From Nocardiopsis sp. CNR-923 (lineage in GTDB: Bacteria > Actinomycetota > Actinomycetes > Streptosporangiales > Streptosporangiaceae): 64,000 bases of DNA. Both the position numbers and the translations under genes were made by a program. The DNA lies in the NCBI RefSeq assembly GCF_001942255.1, contig NZ_MKKC01000066.1, positions 20,414 to 84,413 of the forward strand, given 5' to 3'. The notes beneath the pieces are model-generated. The model ran no database searches. It had not been told where the DNA came from and saw nothing but the letters and a program-made list of their open reading frames with translations. Shown in pieces: positions 42,623 to 53,268 of the stretch (position 1 is the first letter of the stretch; each line of letters begins with the position of its first letter).

Positions 42623-42973
42623 TCACACCTCCCCGAGCAGGTCGAGCGGGAAGGGCGGGGCGGCGAGCGGACGCACGGCGATGCCCATGAGCACGAGGTG
42701 GTTGTCGTCCGAGGCGACGGGGCCCTCGGACATCTCGTCGCACAAGACGCAGCGGTGCACGAGCAGCCAGGCGCCGCCGCGCTGGACCGCGACGGAGATC
42801 GGCGTCATCCGCCCGCCGCAGCGGGCGGTGCCGCCGGTCTGGTCGACGACGTGCCGGGAACTCAGACAGCTCGGGCAGTGGTCACGCGGATCGCCGTCGG
42901 GGCCGAAGCCTCGGACTGCGAGGCCGCAACGGACGCAGGTGAATGTGGCGGGGTTCGGTTCGGTGCTGGACAC
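42623..42973 (-). CDS. RNHCP zinc-ribbon protein (paralogue)
   Basis: 116 residues. FTCVRCGLAVRGFGPDGDPRDHCPSCLSSRHVVDQ, CGGRMTPISVAV, LLVHRCVLCDEMSEGPVASDDN, then MGIAVRPLAAPPFPL. It has the same cysteine pattern as the downstream gene, so it arose by tandem duplication. GTG at 42971-42973 with AAGGAG upstream. Function unknown; RNHCP proteins look like nucleic-acid or metal-binding ribbons. Confidence 0.85.
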   Translation of the reverse strand: MSSTEPNPATFTCVRCGLAVRGFGPDGDPRDHCPSCLSSRHVVDQTGGTARCGGRMTPISVAVQRGGAWLLVHRCVLCDEMSEGPVASDDNHLVLMGIAVRPLAAPPFPLDLLGEV

Positions 42974-43305
42974 CCGGGAACTCCTTGCTGGACTGTTCGG
43001 AAGGACAGCAGGAGGAGCGCCGAGCGGGTCTCGACGGTGGGGCGGGGCCGCGTCAGGTCGCCGAAGGGGACCGGTGGCGCGGGTCGCCCGCACATGGGTG
43101 AGGCGCGCTCGGCGCGGTCAGGGGCATACTCACCGATCCTTGTCGTGCGCGGGCTCGGCCCGCGGGAGTCGTCAGCAGGCATCGATCATAGGTCGGCCGG
43201 TGAGCGGGGGCAACGGATTTTCCGCGCGGTCGAAGCGGGCCAGCGTTGTCCACAGGCGGTGAAAAGCGCTGGATATCCGTGCAGTCCGATGCCTACGGTT
43301 GGCTC
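42974..43305 (+). promoter_or_regulatory. 332-bp divergent region with probable ABC-operon promoter
   Basis: The left 200 bases are GC-rich with no gene. On the right, TTGTCC (43246-43251) and TGGATA (43270-43275) sit 18 bases apart, 31 bases before the ABC gene ATG, a plausible housekeeping-type promoter. No palindromic operator was seen. Confidence 0.4.
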
Positions 43306-44276
43306 ATGAGCACATCACTCCCCGGCCGTCGGGCACCCGGAAGCGCCGCCATGAGCGGCCGGGACGCTCCAGCCGTGTCCGCACTGCTCCTGCGCGGCGT
43401 CGTCAAACGCTTCGGATCCCTCACCGCCGTCGACGGACTCGACCTGGAGGTGCCCCAAGGCGTCGTACTCGGGCTCCTGGGGCCCAACGGGGCGGGGAAG
43501 TCGACCACCATGCGGATGCTCACCGCGCAGAGCCTGGCCGACGGGGGCCAGATCCGTGTCCTCGGCCACGAGATACCTGCCGAGTCCAAGTGGGCCCGCG
43601 CCCGCATGGGCGTCGTCCCCCAGCACGACAACCTCGACGAGGAACTCACCGTCGAGCAGAACCTCCTGATGTTCACCTACCTGTACCGGGTCCCGCGCCG
43701 CCGCAGGGCCGAGGCCGTCGCCCGCGCCATGCGGCTGGCCCAGCTCGACGGCCGGGGCGGCGCCCGCGTGGACAGCCTGTCCGGAGGGATGCGCCGCCGC
43801 CTGCTCATCGTCCGCGCACTGCTGCACCGCCCGGAACTGGTCCTCATGGACGAGCCCACCGTCGGACTCGACCCCCAGGTGCGCCAGGACCTGTGGAGCC
43901 TCATCTCCGCGCTGCGGGACGAGGGGGTCACCGTTCTGATGTCCACGCACTACATCGAGGAGGCCGAACGCCTCTCCGACGAGGTCGCGCTCATGGCACG
44001 GGGCAGGATCGTCGAGCGAGGAAGCCCCACCGACCTCGTCGCCAAGTACGCGGGCGCACCGTGGAGGAGTACGTGCCCGGCACGGAGGGCGTGGGCGGGC
44101 TCGAACGCCTCCTCCACGAGCAGGGGTTCACCACCCGCCGCACCGGAACGACCCTGTCCGTGCTGCGCGCCGAGGAGCTGTCGGACTCGCTGCGCGGGCA
44201 GCTCGGCGAACCCCTGCGCCGGGCGAGCAACCTGGAGGACGTGTTCGTCGCCCTGACCGGAGAGAGTTTCGAATGA
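43306..44276 (+). CDS. ABC transporter ATP-binding protein (DrrA-like; frame break)
   Basis: About 323 residues. Walker A GLLGPNGAGKSTTM, Q-loop VVPQHDNLDEELTVEQNL, signature LSGGMRRRLLIVRALL, Walker B LVLMDEPTVGLDPQ, and H-loop STHYIEEAERL. The frame breaks near 44055, where one C is missing (GGGCGCACC for GGGCCGCACC), and continues (RTVEEYVPG, LEDVFVALTGESFE) to 44276. The last four bases overlap the permease ATG, so they are translationally coupled. Type resembles daunorubicin or NodI-type exporters; the substrate is not predictable. Confidence 0.93.
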
Positions 44277-45094
44277 CGTTGGAACAGACCCGTGAGGACG
44301 CGCGCCCGGAGGCGCACGCGCGGCCCGGACGGTTCGAGATGGACGCGGTCCTGGGCGTCGTCGCCCGTGAGTGGATCCTCTACCGGGAGTCCTGGCGGTC
44401 GACCACGTTCGCCGCCGTCGTGGAACCCACGCTGTACCTGCTCGCCTTCGGCTTCGGCATGGGCGCCCTCGTCGGGACGCTCGCCGGATACAGCTACATC
44501 GACTTCCTCGGAACCGGCATCGTGGCGGTGTCCATCATGTTCCAGTCGATGATGCCCGCCGTCATCAACACCTTCATCAAGCGCCGGTTCCAGCACACCT
44601 ACGAAGGGATCCTCGCGGCCCCCGTGGACGTGCGAGAGGTGGTCACCGGAGAGGCGTTGTGGCTCGCCCTGCGCTCTGCGGCCTACGGCTGCGTGCCGCT
44701 GCTGGTCGCGGTCGGGTTCGGACTGAGACCGGGCCCCTGGGTGGTGTTCGTGCCGGTCATCTCGTTCGTCGTCGGCTTCGCCTTCTCGCTGTTCGGGATC
44801 TGGATCTCGGCGGTGATCAGGTCGGTTCGGTCCATGGACTATGTGTTCAGTGGACTGTTCACGCCGCTGTTCCTCATGGCCGGCACGTTCTTCCCGCTCA
44901 CCGAGCTGCCGGGGTGGGTGCAGGCGGGGGCCATGGCCAACCCGCTCTACCACGCGGTGGAGCTGATCCGGGGTGCGGTGTTCGGCGGCCTCGAAGCGCG
45001 GGCCGTTCTCGGACACGTCGCCGTGGTGCTGGTGTTCATCGTGGTCATCTGGTTCCTGGCGGTCAGACAGATGCGCCGCCGAGTCGTCAGCTGA
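44273..45094 (+). CDS. ABC-2 type transporter permease
   Basis: 273 residues with about six transmembrane helices (FAAVVEPTLYLLAFGFGMGALV; VVFVPVISFVVGFAFSLFGIW; GHVAVVLVFIVVIWFLAV) and the ABC-2 motif GTFFPLTELPGWVQ. It forms the membrane half of the exporter with the preceding ATPase (4-base overlap). DrrB/NodJ-like. A strong terminator follows. Confidence 0.93.
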   Translation: MTLEQTREDARPEAHARPGRFEMDAVLGVVAREWILYRESWRSTTFAAVVEPTLYLLAFGFGMGALVGTLAGYSYIDFLGTGIVAVSIMFQSMMPAVINTFIKRRFQHTYEGILAAPVDVREVVTGEALWLALRSAAYGCVPLLVAVGFGLRPGPWVVFVPVISFVVGFAFSLFGIWISAVIRSVRSMDYVFSGLFTPLFLMAGTFFPLTELPGWVQAGAMANPLYHAVELIRGAVFGGLEARAVLGHVAVVLVFIVVIWFLAVRQMRRRVVS

Positions 45095-45207
45095 GGGACC
45101 GCGGGCTCCGCGCTCCGGGCACACCGGCCGAGCGGTCGGCGGACCACGTGTGCGAGGACCCGGGCGTGCGACGACTCCCGGACCGTGAACCCGCTTCGGA
45201 GACGGGA

Positions 45208-45237
45208 ACGGCGCGGGAGGGGCGCCTCCCGCGCCGT
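45208..45237. terminator. Terminator between ABC operon and DUF3352 gene
   Basis: A 13-bp perfect stem (ACGGCGCGGGAGG with its complement) and a GGCG loop between convergent genes. Confidence 0.8.
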
Positions 45238-45263
45238 GCGGAGTCGCTCGTCCGTCCGAAGGT

Positions 45264-46916
45264 CTACCCGGCGCTGGGCGACCAGCGCAGCTCGACGCTG
45301 CCCCGGCGCCCCTCGTCGGTGACGCTCACGCCGAGCCCGACCGCCCCCCACTGGCCGGGGTCGGCGACGTCCCCCTCCGGCAGCACCTGGCGCAGGTCGA
45401 AGAACCCGGCGATGACGGCGTCGTCCATGTCCCGCATGGTCTGCTGGAACACCGGGTCGTCCGCCAGCGCCCCGTGTCGCTGGCGCCCTGTGAGACCACG
45501 ACGGCGTCGCCCTCGCTGCCCACGTTCGGCGGAGGCGAGTACGTGCCCTCGAACGTTCCCGCCATGAGGTCGCTGAGCGCCTGCTCGTCGCCGCCGACCG
45601 CACGGTACTGGAACGCGACCTCCTCGGCGACGCTGCCGCGGTAGGAGGGAGCGAAGAAGTTGTCCGGGTCGATACTGGTGATCCCCAACGCCGTCGAGGT
45701 GCCCAGCAGACCGGAGAGGCTGTCGGGGAGCGGGAGTCCGAAAGCGTTGAACTGGCGTTCGATCTCCGTGCGCTCACCCCGGCCCATCGGTAGTTGGTCG
45801 TTCTCCCAGGCCTGGCCAGCGCGTCGCCGAGTCCGCTGCGCCCACGGCGACGACCGTGTTCTCGGGCAGGTCGCCCATCGCCTCCACGCTCGCCCCGGGC
45901 GCCTCGGCGAGCCAGGACAGGTCGGAGTCGCTCACCTCGAAGTCGAAGGCGTCCATCCGCGCCTGGAGGTAGTCGCCGTCCACGCGCACGGACGCGGTCA
46001 CCCGGCCGCTGATCCGCCCGGCCTCGACGGGGCCGTACTCCTGGCTCGCGAATTCCTCCAACTCCACGAGAGCCGCGCCGTCCGCCCACATCGCGGCCAG
46101 GCTCCCGGAGGGGAGGTCGGCCATGTCCGCGGAGAACACGTCGTCGCGCTCCAGCGGGCCGAACTCCTCCATCTGCCCCTGGAGGTCGTCCAGCATCGCG
46201 TCGGAGTCGGAGAAGACGACGAAGCCGTCCACCACCTCGTAGGCCGGGACGTCGTCCTCCATGGCGGCGAAGGTCTCCTCGGCCAGCCGCTCGTCGGTCA
46301 CCGCCAGTGCCACCGCGCCGGCCATGTCCCCGTCGACGCTCGACGAGTCCGTCGGCCAGACGGCGGCGCCCACACCCTGGCCGATCCACTCCTCGACCTC
46401 GCTCTGGCGGGCCTCCGGGAAGACCTCGGCGAAACCCTCCGCGAACGTCTCCGTCATGTCGCCGTCGGGCTCGCCCATCTCCTCGGTGATCTCGTCCGGG
46501 AGCCGTTCGACGAACCGGAGCAGCTCGATCGTCTGGGCACCGTCGATGGACAGGTCGAGCTTGGCGAAGGCCGCCGCGCTCGCGGGCAGGACGGACTCGG
46601 GCTTCGGACCGCCGAAGTCGACCAGCGCCACCGTGGCCCACACCGTGCTCGTCATCACCACGACCGCCACCCCGACGGCCGAGGGGATCAGCCAGCGGTT
46701 GCGCCCCCCGCCCGACGGCGGGACCGGCCCACCGGGGTACGGCCCGCCCGCGAACTGTCCGGGGGGAGGGCCGGTCGGCGGCGGACCCCCGGGCGCACCG
46801 CCGTCGGAATACGGCGGCTGCCCGGGCACGCCGCCCCTGGGCGGGGTGCCCGGGGCGGGCAGACCGGGCTGCGGCGGCTGCCAGTGTGGCTGCCGCGGGG
46901 GATCGGGGTAGGACAT
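45264..46916 (-). CDS. DUF3352 extracytoplasmic membrane protein (several frame breaks)
   Basis: About 551 residues joined. N-terminal cytoplasmic Pro/Gly-rich tail, one transmembrane helix (WLIPSAVGVAVVVMTSTVWATVALV), then the extracytoplasmic DUF3352 region (VLPASAAAFAKLDLSID, PEITEEMGEP-like, and later GITSIDPDNFFAPSYRG). At least three breaks are inferred, two between about 45800 and 45835 and one near 45470; the last part (MRDMDDAVIAGFFDL) ends at 45264. DUF3352 proteins are unassigned. It is divergent from nothing obvious and sits downstream of glpX on the same strand. Confidence 0.8.
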
Positions 46917-47067
46917 CGGGCCTCCGACGAGGGAACTCGGTGTGCGATCACACGGGGTACACGAAATCTGATGCGCGCGGGCTCCGTTGCGTTCCCGACG
47001 TGGTCGTGTTTCCTGGTGTGACGGGTGCGAAGCGTGGCCCGACCGGTCCCGTGCGGGCGGGAGACGG

Positions 47068-48090
47068 CTACGGAGCGGACGTGAGGTCCACGCCGCTGTA
47101 GGCCGACAGCTTGCTCAACCGGTGTTCGCTGAGCACCTGGCGGACCGTACCACTCCGACCGCGCATGACGAGCGAATCCGTGATGACCCGGGAGGACTCG
47201 TAGCGCACACCGCCGACCAGTTCGCCGTCGGTGATGCCCGTCGCCGCGAAGAACACGTCGTCGGAGGAGACGAGGTCGTCGGTGTACAGCACGCGGTCCA
47301 GGTCGTGGCCGGCGGCGATCGCCTTCTGGCGCTCCGGCTCGTCCTTGGGCCACAGGCGGCCCTGGATGACACCGCCCAGGCACTTCATCGCGCAGGCGGT
47401 GATGATGCCCTCCGGGGTGCCGCCGATGCCCAGCAACAGGTCCACACCGGTCCCGGCCCGGGCGGCCATGATCGCGCCCGCGACGTCGCCGTCCCGGATG
47501 AACTTGATGCGAGCGCCCGCGTCCCGAACGTCCTGGACGATCTGCTTGTGGCGGGGCCGGTCCAGGATGACCACCGTGACGTCCTGCGGCGACTTCCCCC
47601 TGGCCCGGGCGACCGCGCGGATGTTCTCACCGACCGGAGCGGCGATGTCGACGACCTCGGCGGCCTCCGGGCCGGTGGCGAGCTTCTCCATGTAGAACAC
47701 CGCGGACGGGTCGAACATGGTGTGCCGCGGGCTCACCGCGATCACGGCGATCGCGTTGGGCATGCCCATGGCGGTGAGCGTGGTGCCGTCGATCGGGTCG
47801 ACCGCCACGTCCCACTCCTGGCCGCCGCCGTCTCCGACGCGCTCGCCGTTGAAGAGCATCGGGGCGTCGTCCTTCTCGCCCTCGCCGATGACCACGGTGC
47901 CGTTCATCGAGACGGTGCTGATCATGTGCCTCATGCCGCGCACGGCGGCGCCGTCCGCGCCGATCTTGTCGCCCTTGCCGACCCACCGGGCCGCGGCCAG
48001 CGCGGCGGTCTCGGTGACGCGGACGAGTTCGAGCGCGAGGTTGCGGTCGGGGGCGGCGGGGGACACGGGCGAGCCGCTGGCCTGCGACAT
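47068..48090 (-). CDS. glpX: Class II fructose-1,6-bisphosphatase
   Basis: 340 residues. Hydrolyses fructose-1,6-bisphosphate to fructose-6-phosphate in gluconeogenesis. Key blocks: [33 protein letters not shown] (metal site), [33 protein letters not shown]. This GlpX form is the main FBPase in actinobacteria. GGAAGGTG precedes the ATG at 48088-48090. Divergent from TetR; DUF4245 lies after TetR. Confidence 0.96.
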   Translation of the reverse strand: MSQASGSPVSPAAPDRNLALELVRVTETAALAAARWVGKGDKIGADGAAVRGMRHMISTVSMNGTVVIGEGEKDDAPMLFNGERVGDGGGQEWDVAVDPIDGTTLTAMGMPNAIAVIAVSPRHTMFDPSAVFYMEKLATGPEAAEVVDIAAPVGENIRAVARARGKSPQDVTVVILDRPRHKQIVQDVRDAGARIKFIRDGDVAGAIMAARAGTGVDLLLGIGGTPEGIITACAMKCLGGVIQGRLWPKDEPERQKAIAAGHDLDRVLYTDDLVSSDDVFFAATGITDGELVGGVRYESSRVITDSLVMRGRSGTVRQVLSEHRLSKLSAYSGVDLTSAP

Positions 48091-48249
48091 GGGGTGACAC
48101 CTTCCGTCAGGGATCGGGGCGGGGCTTTGGCACCCAGGGTAGTCACCCGACGTGACCCTCGGCTGCTGTGGGTGCGCCTCACCAGATGACGGTGTCCGCG
48201 ACCCGCCCGGTACCGTCTAGTCTGGCGGCACGTGGACTGGAGTGAGGGC

Positions 48250-48860
48250 ATGACAGTGGACAAGACGGACAAGCCCGCGCGGTGTCCCCGCGTGGCGCGG
48301 CCACCCGTAGTGCTCTGCTCGGGGCGGCGGCCGAGGTCTTCAACACCGTGGGCTTCGCGAAGGCGGGCGTGAGCCAGGTCGTCGCCGTGGCGGGCGCCAG
48401 CGTCGGCAGCCTGTACCACCACTTCACGGGCAAGGCCGACCTGTACCTGGCCCTGTACGAGGAGTTCCAGCAGCGTCAGCAGGAGCGCACCCACCAGGCC
48501 GTGGTGGACGCCCGCGCCGCCGGTGAGAGCGACCCCGCACGGCTGATGAACATCGCGGCCCGCGCCTACCTGTTGGGATGCATCGAGGAGCGGGACACGG
48601 CGCGGCTGTTCTTCAGCGGAGACGGCCCTCCCGGGTTCGACTACCAGCTGCGCGCGCGGCTCACCCAGTGGACCGACCGCAACGTGGCGCTGTTCCGCAA
48701 GGCGGACGAGCCGGTGGACGAGGCGCTGCTGATCGTGGTGAGCGGCGCGATGCTGCTGGCCGTGGCCGAGGTCGTGCGCCGTGAGGACGGGGACGCGCGC
48801 GCTCTGGCCGACGACATCACGAGTCTGCTCACCAAGCTGGAGCCCGGACGCCGGGAGTGA
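48250..48860 (+). CDS. TetR-family regulator (frame break)
   Basis: About 203 residues. N-terminal helix-turn-helix (ATRSALLGAAAEVFNTVGFAKAGVSQVVAVAGASVGSLYHHF, where the recognition helix ends SLYHHFTGK), then a helical ligand-binding domain. The ATG at 48250 (MTVDKTDKPAR) joins the body if one G is restored near 48283; a GTG at 48282 would give a start without ribosome site. Divergent from glpX, so it may regulate it or itself, but the target is unknown. Confidence 0.8.
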
Positions 48861-48923
48861 CGGCGGGGTCGAACCGCCCCCGGGTCGGAGAGGTCCGGGA
48901 CCTGCGGCAAGCTGGGGTGCGTC

Positions 48924-49552
48924 ATGAGTGAGAACAGCAGGTCCAACGCGACCTTCGTCAACTACGCCATCTCGCTGGGGATCGTCGTCGGCATCCTCCT
49001 GGTGATGGCGTTCGTGGTATCCACCCGCTCCGGTGAGCGCATCCCGACCGTGGACTACCGGCCCGACGTCGACGTCCTGCGCGAGGCGGCCGACTACCCG
49101 GTGACCGTTCCGTCCGAGGACCTTCCTGCCCAGGGGTGGACGCCCACCAGTTCGAACCTCGACACGACCGGTCCCGTCGAGTGGAGCGTGGGCTTCGCCA
49201 CGGCGGCGGACAGCCACGCCAGGCTGGTCCAGAGCGACGCCGATCCGGACGGGTTCGTGGCCGAGCAGGTCCGCGACGCGCAGGAGGTCGGCACGGTCGC
49301 GGTGGGCGGACGCGAATGGGACCACTACGAGTCCGACGACTGGGGCGCGCTCGTCCTGTACGAGGAGGGCGTCACTTTGATCGTCGCGGGCAGCGCGGAG
49401 GTCGACGAGTTCGTCCACCTGGCCGAGGGGCTGGAGACCGGCACCAGCGGCCAGGAGACGGACGGAACCGGTGCGGCCGACGCGGAGGGCCAACCCACCG
49501 AGGGCGCGGTCGACGACGGTGGCGACGCGTACGAGGAGCCGGAGGAGCCTGA
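48924..49552 (+). CDS. DUF4245 membrane-anchored protein (frame break near 3' end)
   Basis: About 210 residues. One N-terminal transmembrane helix (NYAISLGIVVGILLVMAFVV), then the extracytoplasmic DUF4245 domain (VDYRPDVDVLREAADYPVTVPSEDL, DWGALVLYEEGVTLIVAGSA). The visible frame runs on past a strong terminator into ispH, which is implausible; restoring one G near 49547 gives ...EEA-stop at 49552. DUF4245 lies beside glpX in other actinobacteria. Function unknown. Confidence 0.82.
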
Positions 49553-49619
49553 GCGGCGTGTTCCCGGCTGTCCGAGCCCTCGGAGGCGGGCTGCTGCTCC
49601 CTGCTCCGGTGAACGGCAC

Positions 49620-49660
49620 GGTGGTCGCGACCCCCTGAGAGTCGGGGTGCCGCGACCACC
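49620..49660. terminator. Bidirectional terminator between DUF4245 and ispH
   Basis: GGTGGTCGCG (49620-49629) pairs exactly with CGCGACCACC (49651-49660), enclosing ACCCC/GGGGT. It sits between convergent genes and argues that the DUF4245 gene ends before it. Confidence 0.8.
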
Positions 49661-49686
49661 ACTGGAACCCGAGTTCGGGGCCCGGA

Positions 49687-50658
49687 CTACTCGGCGCGCA
49701 GGTCGCGGCGCAGCTCCTTGGGAAGGGAGAAGGTCAGCGTCTCGTCGGCGGTGGTCACCGGGGTGACCGAGCCGTAGCCGCGCGCGGACAGCCTGTCGAG
49801 CAGCTCGCGGACCAGGATGTCCGGCACGGAGGCGCCGCTGGTGACGCCGACCGTGGTCACGCCCTCCAACCAGGCGTCGTCCATGAGCGAGGCGTTGTCG
49901 ATGAGGTGGGCGGCGTCGGCGCCGGCGTCGAGGGCGACCTCGACCAGTCGGACCGAGTTCGACGAGTTGTCGGAGCCGACCACGATGACGAGCTCGCACT
50001 CGGGGGCCATGGCCTTGACCGCGTCCTGGCGGTTGGACGTGGCGTAGCAGATGTCGTCGCTGGGCGGGTCGAGCAGGTTGGGGAACCGGTCGCGGAGCGC
50101 GTTGACGGTCTGCGTGGTCTCGTCGACGGACAGCGTGGTCTGAGAAAGCCAGGAGACGTTGTCCGGGTTCCGGACCTGGACCTTGTCCACCTCGTCCGGG
50201 CTCTCCACGATCTGGATGTGCTCGGGGGCCTCACCGCTGGTGCCCTCGACCTCCTCGTGGCCGATGTGGCCGATGAGGATGATGTCCCGATCCTCGGACG
50301 CGAAACGCTTGGCCTCCTTGTGGACCTTGGTCACGAGCGGGCAGGTGGCGTCGATGGTCTTGAGCCTGCGCTGCTCGGCCTGCTCGTGGACGGCGGGGGA
50401 CACACCGTGCGCGGAGAAGACGACGATGGCGCCCTCGGGCACCTCCTCGGTCTCCTCGACGAAGATCGCGCCGCGCTCCTCCAGAGTGCGCACCACGTGG
50501 GTGTTGTGCACGATCTGCTTGCGCACGTAGATCGGTGCGCCGTACTGCTCCAGGGCCTTCTCGACGGTGATGACCGCGCGGTCGACACCGGCGCAGTATC
50601 CGCGGGGGTTGGCGAGCAGGACACGGCGTTGGTTCGTCGCAGTCGTCGTCGCAGTCAT
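49687..50658 (-). CDS. ispH: 4-hydroxy-3-methylbut-2-enyl diphosphate reductase
   Basis: 323 residues. Last enzyme of the MEP pathway, giving IPP and DMAPP. The three iron-sulfur cysteines are present: C22 ([11 protein letters not shown]), about C113 (DATCPLVTK) and about C209 ([10 protein letters not shown]), with SNDLV-like TSGASVP near the end. The ATG at 50656-50658 is chosen; the frame is open further upstream over an inverted repeat. It supplies isoprenoid precursors used by the cis-prenyltransferase at 30.6 kb. Confidence 0.96.
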   Translation of the reverse strand: MTATTTATNQRRVLLANPRGYCAGVDRAVITVEKALEQYGAPIYVRKQIVHNTHVVRTLEERGAIFVEETEEVPEGAIVVFSAHGVSPAVHEQAEQRRLKTIDATCPLVTKVHKEAKRFASEDRDIILIGHIGHEEVEGTSGEAPEHIQIVESPDEVDKVQVRNPDNVSWLSQTTLSVDETTQTVNALRDRFPNLLDPPSDDICYATSNRQDAVKAMAPECELVIVVGSDNSSNSVRLVEVALDAGADAAHLIDNASLMDDAWLEGVTTVGVTSGASVPDILVRELLDRLSARGYGSVTPVTTADETLTFSLPKELRRDLRAE

Positions 50659-50964
50659 GTCCTCCATCCTAGGTGTCCTGAGCGGTTGCCGGGGCGGATG
50701 TGGGGGAGGGCACTGACATGGACATATCCGGCGCCGGAACGGTCGGGGCCGCGGAGGGACGGGCGGAGCGGACGGCAGGGCGAATCGTCGCCGGTTCTCC
50801 CGCGACGTGGTGAAATCGTTCACTTATCCCCTGCTCATGGTGATCCTCCCTCATCTATCCTGGTTCACCATTCCGATCGGCGGTTCGCCCCCAACACGGC
50901 CTTGCCGGTTTACTGGACGCGCGCCGCTCGCCCACCCGCCGAGATCATCAGGAGCCCCCGTCCT
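50659..50964. promoter_or_regulatory. 306-bp divergent region with two inverted repeats
   Basis: Between ispH (-) and the LDAP-like gene (+). Two perfect inverted repeats lie in its least GC-rich part: GTGAA-atcg-TTCAC (50810-50823) and ATGGTGA...TCACCAT (50837-50843 and 50865-50871). They are candidate operators or promoter-proximal structures. No gene is supported. Confidence 0.4.
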
Positions 50965-51540
50965 ATGTCGAATCCGACCGTCGCCACGAAGCTGCTGACC
51001 CTGATCAAGGGGATTTTCGGGCGCAAGGAGGCCATGCCCGCCACCGGCCCCGCGAAGGCGGCCGGGCCCGCCGCGCCCCGCAGCGCCGAGCCGCAGGAGA
51101 CCCCGGCCGCCGCGACGCCCCCCGCGAGCGAGGCTTCCGAGTCCGTGGCCGTCTCAGGGGAGACCGCCACCGAGCCCGAGGCGGCCGGCGACGCTCCGGC
51201 CTCCGAGAAGACCTCGCCCGAGCCCGCGGTCCCCGCGACGGCCGACCTGCGGGACCAGACCGCGCAGATCGCCGAGGAGCTCGCGGTCGCCGAGGCCCGT
51301 ACCGAGGTCGCCAGCGACGAGGTCCTGGAGCGGGTCCGCAAGGAGGCGGCCCCCAGCGCGGACGAGCTCGCCGTCCCCGCCTACGACGACCTCACGCTGC
51401 CCTCGATCCGTGCCCGCCTGCGCAAGCTCACCATCGTCCAGGTCCGTGACCTGCGCGCCTACGAGGTCGCGCACCAGGGTCGCCCCGAGTTCATCAAGAT
51501 GTACGACAACCGCATCGCCAAGCTGGAGTCCGCCGAGTGA
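50965..51540 (+). CDS. LDAP-like protein of the ispH-xseA locus
   Basis: 191 residues. N-terminus amphipathic (MSNPTVATKLLTLIKGIFGRK), a long Ala/Pro/Glu-rich disordered middle, and a conserved C-terminal helical domain (LPSIRARLRKLTIVQVRDLRAYEVAHQGRPEFIKMYDNRI). The C-terminal part resembles the mycobacterial protein encoded between xseA and ispH, annotated there as lipid-droplet-associated. The likeness is from memory and limited to the last 50 residues. The ATG at 50965 follows AGGAG. Confidence 0.75.
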   Translation: MSNPTVATKLLTLIKGIFGRKEAMPATGPAKAAGPAAPRSAEPQETPAAATPPASEASESVAVSGETATEPEAAGDAPASEKTSPEPAVPATADLRDQTAQIAEELAVAEARTEVASDEVLERVRKEAAPSADELAVPAYDDLTLPSIRARLRKLTIVQVRDLRAYEVAHQGRPEFIKMYDNRIAKLESAE

Positions 51541-51597
51541 CCGCTCCCGTCGCGGCGGGGCCGCCCCGTGGTTCCGACGGCCCCGCCGGGGACGCGC

Positions 51598-51870
51598 TCA
51601 GGCACCCGTGCTCGCGGGCAGCGCGGCGACGTGTGCGCGGTAGGCGGCCTGCCCCTCCCTGCTGAGGGAGGACCACGCGCGCTGTGGGCGATCCCGCGCG
51701 GCCCTGCTCCGGTCGAGGCAGCCGTTCTCCCTCGGGACGCCCACGTGCTCGCTGAGTGCCGACGCGCTCACCCCCCGGTCCCGGGCGGTCGCGTCGAGCA
51801 TGACGCGGATCCGCGACCGCTGGGGCGCGTGGATCGTCGCGTCGAAGCCGTCGCCCGACTCGGCGCTCAA
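51598..51870 (-). CDS. Small winged-helix transcriptional regulator
   Basis: 90 residues. Blocks FDATIHAPQRSRIRVMLDATA, GVSASALSEHVGV (recognition helix) and PQRAWSSLSREGQAAYRAHVAALPAS follow the short ArsR/MarR-like regulators that start with FDxTIHAPxRLRI. It seems about ten residues shorter than usual just before the recognition helix, so a small deletion or a base-call error is possible. TTG at 51868-51870 with GGAGAG upstream is the best start. Divergent from xseA. Target unknown. Confidence 0.65.
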   Translation of the reverse strand: MSAESGDGFDATIHAPQRSRIRVMLDATARDRGVSASALSEHVGVPRENGCLDRSRAARDRPQRAWSSLSREGQAAYRAHVAALPASTGA

Positions 51871-51988
51871 CGGTTCCCGCTCTCCTGGTGGCGGGGGCTG
51901 GACTTTCCGTCTCGTCGATTGAGGGTCCGTCTTTGCCCCGCGCCGCGTCGTGCGGGGTTGTCGGCGGACTCCCGTAGGGTCGATCGGT

Positions 51989-53266
51989 ATGGGGATGGAG
52001 AGTTCCGCCGAGGCGCCGCAGCCGGTACGCGTCGTGCTGAGCGCCGTCGGCAACTGGATCAACCGACTGGGCCGGATCTGGGTCGAGGGCCAGATCGCCG
52101 AGCTCAACCGGCGTGGCCGCATGGCCTATCTGACGTTGCGCGACCCCGTCGCCAACGTGTCCGTGCGCGTGGTGTGCCAGACCTCGGTCCTGGACGCGCA
52201 GAGCCCGCCGCCCGAGGCCGGGGCGCGCGTCGTCGTGCACGCCAAACCCGACTTCTACGAGGTGCGCGGCACCTTCTCGCTGCGTGCGCTGGAGATCCGC
52301 CACGTCGGCCTCGGTGAGCTGCTGGCCCGGCTTGAACAGCTGCGCCGCACCCTGACCGCCGAGGGCCTGTTCGCCGCCGAACGCAAGCGCCCCCTGCCGT
52401 TCCTGCCCAACACGGTCGGCCTCATCTGCGGCCGCGACTCGGCGGCGGAGAGGGACGTGCTGGAGAACGGCCGCCGCCGCTGGCCCGCGGTGCGCTTCGA
52501 GGTCCGTCCCGTCGCCGTGCAGGGGGACCGGGCCGTCCGCGAGGTCATGGAGGCGCTCAAGGACCTGGACTCGCACCCGGACGTCGACGTCATCGTCATC
52601 GCACGCGGCGGCGGATCCCTGGAGGACCTGCTGCCGTTCTCCGACGAGGCGCTGGTCCGGGCGGTGGCCGCCGCGGGGACACCGGTGGTGAGCGCGATCG
52701 GGCACGAGCAGGACGCCCCGCTACTCGACCACGTCGCCGACCTGCGCGCCTCCACGCCCACCGACGCGGCCAAGCGGACCGTCCCCGACGTGGGGGAGCA
52801 GTTGGAGATCGTCCGCCAGCTGCGCGACCGGGGCCGCCGGGTCATCCAGGGCGGTGTGGAGCGCGAACTCGCCTGGTTGCGGGGCGTCCGTTCGCGTCCG
52901 GCGCTGGCCAGCCCCGTCCGCGAGGTCGACCGCCTCACCGAACAGGTCCTGGAACTGCGCGACCGCGCCCGTCGGAGCCTGACCGTCTCCCTGGACCGGG
53001 CGCGGGAGAACCTCGTGCACACGCGTGCCCGCCTGCACGCCCTGTCTCCGGCCACCACTCTGGCGCGGGGCTACGCCATCGTGCAGCGCGCGGACGGGTC
53101 GGTGGTCCGGTCCGCGGCCGAGCCGAGTGTGGGGGAGTCCCTGCGCGTGCGCTTCGCCGGGGACAGCCTGACGGCGACCGTGGCCGCGATCCACACCGAG
53201 GTCCCCGAGCGAACCGAAGACACCGAGCGCACGGACGGCACCGAGCACACGACCGAGGGGGAGTAG
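51989..53266 (+). CDS. xseA: Exodeoxyribonuclease VII large subunit
   Basis: 425 residues. N-terminal OB fold ([31 protein letters not shown]), then the nuclease domain ([78 protein letters not shown]) and coiled C-terminus with [13 protein letters not shown]. With XseB it degrades single-stranded DNA from both ends. The ATG at 51989 is used; xseB follows after two bases, so they are cotranscribed. Confidence 0.95.
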   Translation: MGMESSAEAPQPVRVVLSAVGNWINRLGRIWVEGQIAELNRRGRMAYLTLRDPVANVSVRVVCQTSVLDAQSPPPEAGARVVVHAKPDFYEVRGTFSLRALEIRHVGLGELLARLEQLRRTLTAEGLFAAERKRPLPFLPNTVGLICGRDSAAERDVLENGRRRWPAVRFEVRPVAVQGDRAVREVMEALKDLDSHPDVDVIVIARGGGSLEDLLPFSDEALVRAVAAAGTPVVSAIGHEQDAPLLDHVADLRASTPTDAAKRTVPDVGEQLEIVRQLRDRGRRVIQGGVERELAWLRGVRSRPALASPVREVDRLTEQVLELRDRARRSLTVSLDRARENLVHTRARLHALSPATTLARGYAIVQRADGSVVRSAAEPSVGESLRVRFAGDSLTATVAAIHTEVPERTEDTERTDGTEHTTEGE

Positions 53267-53268
53267 GC

